Position numbers and translations under genes: made by a program
NCBI GenBank assembly: GCA_905182615.1
Contig: CAJJCG010000072.1
Location: 1-38,711 of the forward strand
Direction of reading: 5' to 3'
Origin: Alphaproteobacteria bacterium UBA2964
GTDB lineage: Bacteria > Pseudomonadota > Alphaproteobacteria > MPNO01 > UBA2964
Length of the DNA: 38,711 nt
The notes under the pieces: model-generated
Told to the model about the DNA's origin: nothing
Databases searched by the model: none
The model's input: the letters and a program-made list of their open reading frames with translations, nothing else
Shown: positions 1-8,726 of the stretch, in pieces
Numbering within the stretch: the stretch's first letter is position 1
Layout: every line of letters begins with the position of its first letter

Positions 1-624
1 CATAGAGGGGTTCATACAGATCAAAGCCCCGACACCTTGCGGCCCACCGATCTTGTGAGCCGACAATGCCATGCTATCGACACCACGCGCCTTCATATCG
101 ACAGGGATTTTGCCGGCTGCCTGCACCGCATCGCAATGGAACAGCGCGCCTGCGTCATGAGCTATCTGCGTTGCTTCCGCAACCGGCTGCACAATACCGG
201 TTTCGTTATTAGCCAGCATGATCGACACCATCGTCGGCACATCGCTTTCACCCAAAAGACTCGCCAAAGCTTCTAAATCAACCAGCCCTTCTGATGTAAC
301 CGGACAAACGACCGCGTCAGGCCGGGCCTGTAATACCGATTCATGTTCGATAGCGGAAATGATGATGCGTTCGATGTTGTCGCAGCGCAGGGCCTGGTTG
401 TTGGATTCTGTCCCGCTGCCGGTAAAAATTACACCCGTCGCGTCGGCGCCGACCAACGCCGCGACATGCTGACGTGCCTTTTCAACACGCGTGCGGGCGG
501 CTCGGCCATCGGCATGTACGGAAGAAGCGTTTCCGCCTTCCCGCATGGCTTCTGCAACCGCATCAATGACCTCCGGCCTAGATGGCGCGGTTGCGTTGAA
601 ATCCAGATAACTGCGGGAAGTCAC
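1..624 (-). CDS. Cysteine desulfurase (IscS/NifS-type), 3' end cut by window edge
   Basis: PLP enzyme that takes sulfur from cysteine for Fe-S cluster assembly in the cytoplasm. 208 codons are visible. The N-terminus [14 protein letters not shown], the TGSGTESNN motif that binds PLP phosphate, the [10 protein letters not shown] histidine segment, [10 protein letters not shown] (Asp and Gln contacting the PLP ring) and [14 protein letters not shown] with the Schiff-base lysine are all present. The C-terminal part with the catalytic cysteine loop lies outside the window. There is no ATG; the start used is a GTG at 624 directly before the conserved N-terminus. It begins 15 bases after the Rrf2 regulator stop, so the two are almost surely co-transcribed, as in alphaproteobacterial isc/suf-type clusters where sufB usually follows. 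That the rest of the cluster continues to the left of position 1 is inference. Confidence 0.9.
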   Translation of the reverse strand, partial: MTSRSYLDFNATAPSRPEVIDAVAEAMREGGNASSVHADGRAARTRVEKARQHVAALVGADATGVIFTGSGTESNNQALRCDNIERIIISAIEHESVLQARPDAVVCPVTSEGLVDLEALASLLGESDVPTMVSIMLANNETGIVQPVAEATQIAHDAGALFHCDAVQAAGKIPVDMKARGVDSMALSAHKIGGPQGVGALICMNPSM

Positions 625-639
625 GCGCGTCCGATGTCG

Positions 640-1092
640 TTAACTGGCTGCAGCGCGGCGCGCCGAAACCTGCTGATCAGACTGTCCAGCAGGTTCAATA
701 CGGCGTTCACAAACATCGGCAACCGAGATTGAGCTGAGAAAACCATAGACCTGATTACCCAGGGCTTCCCATAAGGCGACTGTTTCCGATCCATCGTTTG
801 CACTTTTGGACGCAGATTTGCGCTCTCGCGTTGTCGGAACCTCAACAGCGGCAATAACGTCCGAAATGAGGATTTCATCTGGAGTCCTGCTCAACATATA
901 ACCGCCGCCGGGACCACGGACGCTCTTAACAAGCCCTGCGCGCCGTAATTTGGCAAACAACTGCTCAAGATATGACAACGAAATTTCGTGGAGACTCGCG
1001 ATATCAGCCAAAGACATCGGCATTCTCTTGTCCTGCTGCGCCAAAAATATGACGGCAGTGACAGCGTATCTTCCCTTACTACCCAATCTCAT
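640..1092 (-). CDS. Rrf2-family transcriptional regulator (IscR-like) without the Fe-S ligands
   Basis: 150 residues. The N-terminal winged helix-turn-helix (MRLGSKGRYAVTAVIFLA, SLADIASLHEISLSYLEQLF, GGGYMLSR) is typical of IscR and other Rrf2 regulators. Normal IscR binds a [2Fe-2S] cluster through three Cys and one His in a segment of the form TRC-x5-C-x5-C-LTH-x-LW. Here the aligned segment (residues 88-108) reads TTRE...ALW with Glu, Lys, Ser and Val in the four ligand positions. The only Cys in the protein is C128, near the C-terminus. It lies first in an operon with a cysteine desulfurase, so control of Fe-S assembly is the likely job. From memory, some alphaproteobacterial IscR proteins use an atypical single-Cys ligation. 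Sensing mode here is unknown. Confidence 0.88.
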   Translation of the reverse strand: MRLGSKGRYAVTAVIFLAQQDKRMPMSLADIASLHEISLSYLEQLFAKLRRAGLVKSVRGPGGGYMLSRTPDEILISDVIAAVEVPTTRERKSASKSANDGSETVALWEALGNQVYGFLSSISVADVCERRIEPAGQSDQQVSARRAAAS

Positions 1093-1168
1093 AACGCCTA
1101 ATTATCCTCACTAATGTTCGAAATTTAAAATTAAAACCAAATTTTTTAGGGCCCTGTTATCGAGAAGC

Positions 1169-1198
1169 TTGTAATTTGATGGCGCAATTCACTATATT
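1169..1198 (+). promoter_or_regulatory. Candidate sigma-70 promoter of the hydrolase gene
   Basis: TTGTAA (1169-1174), 18-base spacer, TATATT (1193-1198). It lies in the 232-base divergent region between the Rrf2 gene and the hydrolase, about 125 bases before the hydrolase start. The rest of that region is AT-rich and shows nothing else I recognise; I found no clear IscR or Irr box in it. Confidence 0.35.
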
Positions 1199-1324
1199 CG
1201 CGCGCTTAATGCTTATTGGCTTTTTTAGGTTAATTAGCGCCGGGAATGTATGTGGCGCGACCGGGTGCGTCAACAACCGGTTTGTGCTCCAGCCAGTATA
1301 ATTTTTCCAGGAGATTTCTTCTTT

Positions 1325-1990
1325 ATGCCTGAGGTCATTTTTAACGGTCCAGACGGACGGCTCGAAGGCCGTTATCACCACTCGCGCGTTGAAAATGCGC
1401 CGATTGCGCTGATCCTTCATCCGCATCCACAACAGGGCGGCACGATGAATAATCGCGTCGTTTTTGAGGTCTATCAGACCTTTGCAAGACGTGGTTTTTC
1501 GACACTGCGATTCAATTTTCGTGGCGTTGGCCGATCTCAGGGTGAATACGATGAGGGTATGGGCGAGCTAAGCGATGCGGCGGCAGCGCTTGATTGGCTG
1601 CAAACAGCAAACGCCGATGCGTCCCAATGCTGGGTAGGTGGCTTTTCATTTGGCGCCTGGATTTGCATGCAGCTTTTGATGCGGCGTCCCGAGATTGACA
1701 GTTTCATTGCTCTGGCCCCGCCAGCCGACAAGTATGATTTCACCTTTCTAGCACCGTGCCCTGCCTCTGGTCTCTTTGTCCATGGTGCGGATGACACGAT
1801 GGTGCCGGAAGATTCGGTCAATACTTTAGCCAAGAAGCTACAGTCACAAAAGCGGATTACCATCGATTACAAGATTATCGAAGGCGCCAATCACTTCTTC
1901 CACGACCGGGTCGATGAATTGACCACACATGTGGACACCTACCTGGAAACCCAGATTCCGGCGATTGAGGCTGCATCGACCACCATCTGA
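1325..1990 (+). CDS. Alpha/beta hydrolase (COG2945 type)
   Basis: 221 residues from ATG 1325, which has an AGGAG site at about 1308; a longer open frame from 1250 has no comparable site. Alpha/beta hydrolase fold: ALILHPHPQQGGTMNN (oxyanion region, residues 28-43), nucleophile Ser108 in the GFSFG elbow, acid Asp156 or 157 in HGADDTMVP, and His190 in EGANHFF. Soluble, with no signal peptide. The substrate is unknown; relatives are annotated as small-molecule esterases or dienelactone-hydrolase-like proteins. It is divergent from the Fe-S regulator operon, a neighbourhood I recall from other alphaproteobacteria. It converges on anmK with only a 10-base gap and no visible terminator. Confidence 0.85.
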   Translation: MPEVIFNGPDGRLEGRYHHSRVENAPIALILHPHPQQGGTMNNRVVFEVYQTFARRGFSTLRFNFRGVGRSQGEYDEGMGELSDAAAALDWLQTANADASQCWVGGFSFGAWICMQLLMRRPEIDSFIALAPPADKYDFTFLAPCPASGLFVHGADDTMVPEDSVNTLAKKLQSQKRITIDYKIIEGANHFFHDRVDELTTHVDTYLETQIPAIEAASTTI

Positions 1991-2000
1991 CGTCGCTAAC

Positions 2001-3077
2001 TCAGGGTTTCGAAAAGAAGACGCCCCCTGTTTGAGGCATAATGACACCCGTTGTTCCCGGAAGGGTAAGCGGTAGACCTCGCCGACTGCGAACCGCGAGA
2101 TATGCAAACGCTTGCGCCTCTAGCGCATCACCCTGCCAGCCGACGCTTTCAACGGGGTCCACCGGGACGCCAAGAGAGCGTCTGAGCTGTGCCATCAAGA
2201 ACTTATTGTGTCTGCCGCCACCGGTGACCAGCCATCGTTCTGGCCGCACCGGCAGATGATCGACTGCCCGGACAATGGTTTCACAGGTAAAGGCGGTCAG
2301 CGTCGCAGCACCATTTTCAGGTGATAAGCCCTGCACCGAATTTGTATCGAACTCATCGCGATCGAGCGACTTAGGCGGGGGCTTGTCAAAATAGGGGGTG
2401 TTCAGCAATTGATCCAATACAGGCTTGGAAACGGTGCCCGTCGCGGCACATGCACCACCGGCATCATAAGGTCTGCCTAACTTACGATTCATCCAATCAT
2501 CAGTCAGAGCTCCACCTGGCCCGGTGTCGAACGCAACAAGCGATGTTTCATCGCCGTTCAGATAAGTAACATTCGCCACGCCGCCGATATTCAGCACAGC
2601 CAGCGGAGTCTCCAGGTCAGCTGCGAGCGCAAGATGGTAAACTGGCACCAGTGGAGCTCCCTGCCCGCCCTGCGCGACATCATTGCTACGAAAGTCGCAG
2701 ACAACGTCGATACCCGTTGCTTCCGCGAGAAACGCCCCGTCGCCGATCTGCCAGGTTCGCGATTGTGCCGGGTCATGCAGGATCGTATGGCCATGAAACC
2801 CGATCAAATCGACACCACTAGGTTTAAGTCCCGCCTGGGCGATGAGCGTCTGCACAGCCTCGACATGAAGGTGCGTCAGCGCCTGCTCTACCTGTTCGAG
2901 TGGTCCGTCGCTGCCCAACACGGAACGCAAGCGGTCGCGAAAGCCATTTTCGTATGGAACACTTATAGAGAGCCCTGTCTCAACATCAGACCCGCCATCC
3001 GTCCGCACCAACGCGGCGTCGATACCATCAAGCGATGTCCCGCTCATGAGTCCGAGTGCCAAAATGGGCTTATTCAT
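2001..3077 (-). CDS. anmK: Anhydro-N-acetylmuramic acid kinase
   Basis: Phosphorylates and opens 1,6-anhydro-MurNAc released by lytic transglycosylases, returning it to cell-wall precursors (cytoplasm). 358 residues from ATG 3077. The family signature GLMSGTSLDGIDAAL is at the N-terminus; also visible are LIGFHGHT, NIGGVANVTYL, AFDTGPGGALTDDWM and the C-terminal VTGGGRHNKFLM. An ATG seven codons upstream (3098) is equally open, so the start is uncertain by 21 bases. It is normally the divergent neighbour of tyrS in alphaproteobacteria; here a dioxygenase gene sits between them. Confidence 0.95.
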   Translation of the reverse strand: MNKPILALGLMSGTSLDGIDAALVRTDGGSDVETGLSISVPYENGFRDRLRSVLGSDGPLEQVEQALTHLHVEAVQTLIAQAGLKPSGVDLIGFHGHTILHDPAQSRTWQIGDGAFLAEATGIDVVCDFRSNDVAQGGQGAPLVPVYHLALAADLETPLAVLNIGGVANVTYLNGDETSLVAFDTGPGGALTDDWMNRKLGRPYDAGGACAATGTVSKPVLDQLLNTPYFDKPPPKSLDRDEFDTNSVQGLSPENGAATLTAFTCETIVRAVDHLPVRPERWLVTGGGRHNKFLMAQLRRSLGVPVDPVESVGWQGDALEAQAFAYLAVRSRRGLPLTLPGTTGVIMPQTGGVFFSKP

Positions 3078-3162
3078 TGAACCAACTGTCGTTTGCATTC
3101 CGCGCCATTGGAACCGATACTCAAGAATTGTTCAAACTGAAATCATTGGATCGGTAAAATCT

Positions 3163-4206
3163 ATGACGACAACAGTCCTGGATAAACCCTTTGAATCGGC
3201 GGCAGGCTGGAAAGGCCCTGCGCTCGCTAACATCAGCGACTGGATTTATGTTCTCACAGATGACGATATTGCCGAGCTCAATAACGCGCTGGCACACGTC
3301 AAATCTCAAGGGCTGAAAATTCCTAATATCACAAAAGCCGATTTCCCGCTGCCCCGGCTGGCGAACACGCTTTCTGATATCCTACAAGAATTGGAGCATG
3401 GCAGAGGCGCTAAATTAATCCGGGGCCTCCCGGTCGAACTACTCGGCGAGACAGACGCCACAACGATTTATTGGGGACTTGGAACTTATTTAGGTAACGC
3501 CGTCGCCCAGAACATGATGGGCGAACGTCTCGGCCATGTGAAAGCCGTGGGTGCCAACTGGGATCAAAACTTTAATCTCCGAGGGTATCAAACGCCGGTT
3601 CACCTGCCATTTCATTGCGACAAATCCGATGTCGTTGGATTGCTGTGCCTTCAAACGGCTAAATCCGGCGGCACCAGCTCATTTGCCAGCTCCATCGCTA
3701 TCCATAACGAAATCCTCCGGACACGCCCTGATTTGTTGCCAGAGCTCTATAAACCGTTCTGCATCGATCATCGAGGTGAAGAATTTGAGGGCGAGGACCC
3801 GTTTTATGTTGCGCAGGTTTTTACCATTCACAATGACAAGTTCTTCGGACGGTTCGGCCAAAAATATGTCGAAAGCGCGCAACGTTTCCCACAGGTGCCC
3901 CGGCTGACTGACGCTCAGACAGAAGCAATGAATCTGTTCAGCAAGCTCGCTTTAAGCGATGAGATCCGGCTCGATATGGAATTCGAACGTGGAGATATGC
4001 AATTCTTGAACAATCACTATACCGTCCACAGCCGGACCGATTATGAGGATTACGAGGAAGACGAACGTCGTCGCCACCTCTTACGGATGCTGCTGTTTAC
4101 GCCGTCCTATGACGATGTGCCGGAAAATACGGCCAACTTAAATGCCTTTATCAGGCGCTGGGGCGACGAGCCGCGCGAAACCATCCTTGCCGTGGATAAC
4201 GGCTAA
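3163..4206 (+). CDS. TauD/TfdA-family Fe(II)/2-oxoglutarate-dependent dioxygenase
   Basis: 347 residues from ATG 3163. An upstream in-frame ATG at 3046 would run into the anmK coding region and adds residues that do not look conserved, so I prefer 3163. The iron triad is visible as His151-x-Asp153 (FHCDKSD) and distal His289 in NNHYTVHSRT; the 2-oxoglutarate-binding Arg is probably R308 in RRRHLLRMLLF. Such enzymes hydroxylate or oxidatively cleave small molecules, often sulfonates, aryloxy acids or secondary metabolites; the substrate cannot be told from the sequence. It is a single gene between anmK and tyrS with no partner transporter nearby. Confidence 0.85.
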   Translation: MTTTVLDKPFESAAGWKGPALANISDWIYVLTDDDIAELNNALAHVKSQGLKIPNITKADFPLPRLANTLSDILQELEHGRGAKLIRGLPVELLGETDATTIYWGLGTYLGNAVAQNMMGERLGHVKAVGANWDQNFNLRGYQTPVHLPFHCDKSDVVGLLCLQTAKSGGTSSFASSIAIHNEILRTRPDLLPELYKPFCIDHRGEEFEGEDPFYVAQVFTIHNDKFFGRFGQKYVESAQRFPQVPRLTDAQTEAMNLFSKLALSDEIRLDMEFERGDMQFLNNHYTVHSRTDYEDYEEDERRRHLLRMLLFTPSYDDVPENTANLNAFIRRWGDEPRETILAVDNG

Positions 4207-4297
4207 CGACGTTTCCTCTCTCGCCAGAGCCCGTGCCACTATGTTAAACACCGCCGCGACAACTGGCATAGGTGGCTATTGATTAGCCTGAAGTACA

Positions 4298-5554
4298 ATG
4301 ACGACATATAAATCAGAATTCCTTCGGATCATTTCCGAACGCGGCTTTATCCATCAATGTACCGATGAGGCGGCCCTCGACAAAATTTTGGATGGAGATG
4401 AAGTCGCCGTCGCTTATGCAGGTTTTGACTGCACGGCTGACTCCCTGCATATCGGGCATTTGATGCCAATCATGACACTGCGCTGGTATCAGCGCTGCGG
4501 TCACAAACCCATCGCCTTGATGGGTGGTGGAACCACCAAGGTTGGCGATCCATCGGGTAAGGATGAGTCTCGCCAAATCCTCACCGACGAAACCATCGCC
4601 GCCAATATTCGGGGCATCAGGGGAACTTTTGAGAAATTCCTGAGCTTTGGCGATGCCCCAACCGATACGCTGATGGTCAATAATGCCGACTGGCTGGATG
4701 CACTAGAATACATTCCGTTTTTACGTGAATTCGGCAAGCATTTCTCGGTCAATCGGATGCTTTCATTTGATTCTGTGAAACGTCGACTCGAACGCGAGCA
4801 GCCCCTAAGTTTCCTGGAATTCAACTATATGATCTTGCAGGCATACGACTTCCTTGAACTGTCACGCCGAGACAATTGCGTGTTGCAGATCGGTGGCTCG
4901 GATCAATGGGGCAATATAGTCAACGGCGTTGAACTCGGTCGCCGGGTCGATGGCACGGCGTTGTATGGATTGACGTCGCCTCTAATCATGACCTCTGCCG
5001 GAGAGAAGATGGGCAAAACCGCCGGCGGCGCTGTGTGGCTTAACAGCGACAGACTATCGCCATATGAATATTTCCAGTTCTGGCGAAATACAGCAGATGC
5101 AGATGTCGGACGTTTCCTCCGTTTGTTTACTGAACTGCCCCTTGATGAAATCGCGAAGCTCGCGGCTCTGCAGGATGCGGAGATCAACGAAGCCAAAAAA
5201 ATTCTTGCCCATGAAGTCACCAAGCTGTGCCATGGCGAGGCCGCAACGTTAGAAGCCGGAGAGACCGCCAAAGCCACCTTCGAAGACGGCACTCAGGGTG
5301 CTGCACTACCCACCGTCGAAATAGAGGAATCAGACTTAACCGCTGGCATACCAGCGTTTGAAGCAATGGTAAAAGCGGGTCTTGCCAACAGCAATGGCGA
5401 AGCTAGGCGTCTCATCCGGGGGGGCGGCGGCCGCGTAAACGACGTGGTGATCACTGACGAAAGTCAGACGATCAGCACAGCGGACATAAATGCAGATGGC
5501 GCAATCAAGTTCTCTGCCGGCAAGAAACGTCACGTTCTCGCAAAACCAATTTAA
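4298..5554 (+). CDS. tyrS: Tyrosyl-tRNA synthetase
   Basis: Charges tRNA-Tyr. 418 residues, normal for bacterial TyrRS. The class I HIGH motif is at residues 51-54 (DSLHIGHL), the KMSKS-like loop is KMGKT at 237-241, and the tyrosine pocket segment is [10 protein letters not shown] (197-206). A C-terminal S4 RNA-binding domain (about 345-418) contains [17 protein letters not shown] 4298 follows a weak GAAG site. The gene converges on the AsmA-like gene with a 6-base gap, leaving no room for a separate terminator. Confidence 0.97.
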   Translation: MTTYKSEFLRIISERGFIHQCTDEAALDKILDGDEVAVAYAGFDCTADSLHIGHLMPIMTLRWYQRCGHKPIALMGGGTTKVGDPSGKDESRQILTDETIAANIRGIRGTFEKFLSFGDAPTDTLMVNNADWLDALEYIPFLREFGKHFSVNRMLSFDSVKRRLEREQPLSFLEFNYMILQAYDFLELSRRDNCVLQIGGSDQWGNIVNGVELGRRVDGTALYGLTSPLIMTSAGEKMGKTAGGAVWLNSDRLSPYEYFQFWRNTADADVGRFLRLFTELPLDEIAKLAALQDAEINEAKKILAHEVTKLCHGEAATLEAGETAKATFEDGTQGAALPTVEIEESDLTAGIPAFEAMVKAGLANSNGEARRLIRGGGGRVNDVVITDESQTISTADINADGAIKFSAGKKRHVLAKPI

Positions 5555-5560
5555 GGGCTC

Positions 5561-8500
5561 CTAGTTAGGGTCAATAATTTCGCTGCTAGGCGGCTTACCC
5601 TTGGACTCCGTACCGAGAATACCAATCAAATTGCGTAAGAAACCAGGTGCCAGAGCGGCAAGCGGGTTTACCGTAATCTTCGGTTTGGCGAGATCACCCG
5701 AAAGCTGGTAAGTCGCCGCAAAAACGCCGCCACCTTTTTGCCCGGTAAATATTCGGCCGATAAGGGGAATTTTTCCGAGAGCGCTATTAATTGAATACGC
5801 CGGAACAATCGTTCCCCGAAGGCTCGCTGTCTTTTTCTCCAAATCCAGCGTGCCATCGGCGGTAAGCCCCAATGCCGCCCCTATTGCCCGAGCATTTGTC
5901 ATTGTCGCTGTATCACCTGTCTGAGTAAACGGCACCTCGAGTTTGGTAAACGCGATGCCCTTACCGGAAAGCCGATTAACGATACCCGTCAGCGAGGCAA
6001 GTGTCAGAATGCGCGCCAGATTGGGAGCATCCGCCACCGCAAAATCAGAAACGTTCAAACTACCTTTCCAAGGTTGCTCTTTGGCCCGTTTTCGATCTGC
6101 CGTTAAAACGAGCTCCCCCCCCCGAAACGTATCGGTAATATCTAATCCCGCCAGAATACCGCCAGCATCTTCTGCCCGCAGCGTATAGCGCTGCTTGTCT
6201 GCGACAGTTTTCAGCTCATAAGAAAAGGGCTGGTTATTCGCAACAACCCCGGTCAGGGCAGCTTGATTCCAGAATTCACCATCATACATCATCGTGCCGG
6301 AAACGTTGTGGACCGGCACGTCCGGATCAAACCAGACGGTTTCGAAATTCGTCGTTAAATTCAACTGGGGCATTGTCGATCCCTCAGCGTTGTCCACCTG
6401 TGCCAGCATGGGAACGAAGTCTAGGGACTTTCCCTTTAACTGGACATCGTACCCGCCTCCCTGAGACGCAGATATAACGCCGCCAAAATCAGAGCGACCT
6501 AAAACAAATTTTTCAATTTTTGCCGACAGAAATTTATTCGCCTTGTCGAACCGGACTACAGCTTTTCCGTGCAGCCCCGGCGCCTGAATGTCGATGTTCT
6601 GAATATCGCTTGCACCATCTGGAAAAGACACGAGAGACACCCAGGCAACGCCAACTTCGCCCGGTTTTTTATTCCAGCCGAGCTCCGGTATTTTGAGTGT
6701 TGTTTCTTTGAATGAAATCTTCGCGGCAATTTCCTTAATGCCGTTGAGTCTTTCGATCAAAGATAAATCAAGATCTACTGGACCGACGACGTAGGGAGCA
6801 AAATTCGGTAGGTCCAAAAGTTGTTTTTGCGCGGTTGGGTCTATCTTCCCCCGAAGCTCATACCGTCTGACAAATTTTCTATCCGCACCAAATGGTTCAG
6901 TCCATTTCAGCTCAACCGGCGTTTCCGCAACTTTTGCATCACCGACAAGAGACAAACCCTTTCTGTTTATTACCAAATCAAAATTGCCGGACTTAATCGG
7001 TTTTTCGAGCGGTGTTTGCAAGAGAACCGCATTAACAATTTTCGCCAGTGCCTGAACGTTGACATGATCCAGCGTCAAAGAAGCAAAGAGCGGGAATGTG
7101 AATTTAAGATCGGTAGTCGACCATCCTTTGACAGTCGTGGCGTCGACCCCGAACTTGGAAACTAATCGAAGCGGCTTGTTATTGGTAACTGTCAGGGCTG
7201 TTCTCAGGGGACCAGAAACCGTGGCACGGATATCCGCCGCTTCTTTATCTGTATCTAGGTTAAACAGTTTGACCACGCCGGTGACAATTTTAAGGTCCTC
7301 CAAGACACCTGATGAGATATTTGCAACAATCCGATTCTTGGAGAACACCGCCGTTGCTTCAACTTTCTTTAAGTTTGGGAAGTTTTCGTTGTAGCGAATG
7401 GTGACGTCACGCAACCGCACTTTTCCGGAAAAAGATTCAACGACGACATCTGCATTCTCGTTGTCAGGAATACGGATGGAAAATGACGCGCGCGCATTTT
7501 CCGCATACCCTTTTTGCATATTGCCAAGAACCCAGCGCCGCGCGACCTTTCCAAAGCCAACAGGCCAATAATTTTTGAGGCGTGACAACCGCACCCGGCT
7601 AGCACCGGCACGGCCGTCGAACGCTATTTCTCCACCAACCGCAATCGCTGACCCGGTTAACGACACAACAGGGCCACCGGCGTTTATTTCAAAACGTTCG
7701 ATCTCAAGTGACGCAGGATCACTTTCATAGTGGCCACGAAAATCGATGCTCGTCAGCGGGATCCCTTTTGGCCATAGACGCGGTTTACGGATTCGACCAG
7801 CGCCGCCGAAAAACTCAAACTTGGCACCGGCGATTTTACCGTCCAAACCAACCCGCGCTGCAATATCACCACTTACAGTCACATCCACAGAGTTTAGAAC
7901 CTCCAGACCAGGCATGGATGATGCTAATCGATCGAGTGGAAAATTTTCGATAGCGAGGTCTAAAGCAAACTCCCGCGCACCAGATGGTAGATTTGCTTTC
8001 GCTATGAGGCGAGTAGGTTTTCCAGCCGCATTCACGTCTGCAAAAAGCGATGCACGGATCTCATTGTCGTCACGGATCACCACAAAATCAGCCTGCGGCG
8101 CCCCCCAGTTAACGCCCGTTACGCGATCATCCACGACAAACTTAGCATTGAGAATACTGACCTGTTTAAGATAGCGGAGGATGCCCTTATCCTGCTTTGG
8201 CGCACTAAGAGCAGCGACCACCCCGCCCAGTGTATCCGCTTGCAAATTTGTCGTTTCTTCGAGTACTAAAGCGAGTGTTCCACTCTCGCTCCGAACCACC
8301 TGGAGACGCGGGCCGATCAGATCAAGATTGGTGGGCGCGACAATTCCCCGTAACAATGCCCGCAGACTAAAGCTGACAGACATCTCGGGGATCCTGGCGA
8401 TTGCGGCTCCATCGGCGCCAGCAATCTTTGTCCCCATAACCCGAATGTCGAGCGTTCGTTCCCACCCTGCCCACGCCAGGTTGGTTCCCTGGACAGAAAC

Positions 8501-8671
8501 CCGAACCGGCCGAAACATATCATTGAGAGCGTTTTCAACATGACTCGTGAGAAAATTAAGTGGCACCGGGCCCAGAGATAATCGCCAGGTCGCAATACCG
8601 GTAACCAGAAGAAGAGCAAGCGCCGTAAGGGCTGCTAATTCACATAAAACCCGGGTACATCGTCCTAGCAT
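5561..8671 (-). CDS. AsmA/YhdP-like envelope protein (DUF3971 type)
   Basis: 1036 residues. One N-terminal membrane helix (about 8-30, ELAALTALALLLVTGIATWR) is followed by a very long, beta-rich periplasmic region. The LGPVPLNFLTSHVENALN start and the C-terminal repeat-like part ending with RNLIGILGTESKGKPP match alphaproteobacterial DUF3971 / AsmA-like C-terminal proteins. In E. coli the AsmA-like family (YhdP, TamB, YdbH) is implicated in moving phospholipid from inner to outer membrane; a bridge-like lipid-transfer role here is inference from the family. It is divergent from glnE across a 55-base gap and convergent with tyrS. Confidence 0.8.
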   Translation of the reverse strand: MLGRCTRVLCELAALTALALLLVTGIATWRLSLGPVPLNFLTSHVENALNDMFRPVRVSVQGTNLAWAGWERTLDIRVMGTKIAGADGAAIARIPEMSVSFSLRALLRGIVAPTNLDLIGPRLQVVRSESGTLALVLEETTNLQADTLGGVVAALSAPKQDKGILRYLKQVSILNAKFVVDDRVTGVNWGAPQADFVVIRDDNEIRASLFADVNAAGKPTRLIAKANLPSGAREFALDLAIENFPLDRLASSMPGLEVLNSVDVTVSGDIAARVGLDGKIAGAKFEFFGGAGRIRKPRLWPKGIPLTSIDFRGHYESDPASLEIERFEINAGGPVVSLTGSAIAVGGEIAFDGRAGASRVRLSRLKNYWPVGFGKVARRWVLGNMQKGYAENARASFSIRIPDNENADVVVESFSGKVRLRDVTIRYNENFPNLKKVEATAVFSKNRIVANISSGVLEDLKIVTGVVKLFNLDTDKEAADIRATVSGPLRTALTVTNNKPLRLVSKFGVDATTVKGWSTTDLKFTFPLFASLTLDHVNVQALAKIVNAVLLQTPLEKPIKSGNFDLVINRKGLSLVGDAKVAETPVELKWTEPFGADRKFVRRYELRGKIDPTAQKQLLDLPNFAPYVVGPVDLDLSLIERLNGIKEIAAKISFKETTLKIPELGWNKKPGEVGVAWVSLVSFPDGASDIQNIDIQAPGLHGKAVVRFDKANKFLSAKIEKFVLGRSDFGGVISASQGGGYDVQLKGKSLDFVPMLAQVDNAEGSTMPQLNLTTNFETVWFDPDVPVHNVSGTMMYDGEFWNQAALTGVVANNQPFSYELKTVADKQRYTLRAEDAGGILAGLDITDTFRGGELVLTADRKRAKEQPWKGSLNVSDFAVADAPNLARILTLASLTGIVNRLSGKGIAFTKLEVPFTQTGDTATMTNARAIGAALGLTADGTLDLEKKTASLRGTIVPAYSINSALGKIPLIGRIFTGQKGGGVFAATYQLSGDLAKPKITVNPLAALAPGFLRNLIGILGTESKGKPPSSEIIDPN

Positions 8672-8726
8672 TTAACTCGACAGCCTCAATTTTTGCACCA
8701 CTTGACCGGCACATCACCTTGTCGCA

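Noticed and set aside
2634..3080. 148-codon plus-strand frame opposite anmK
   Set aside because: Antisense to a fully conserved kinase.
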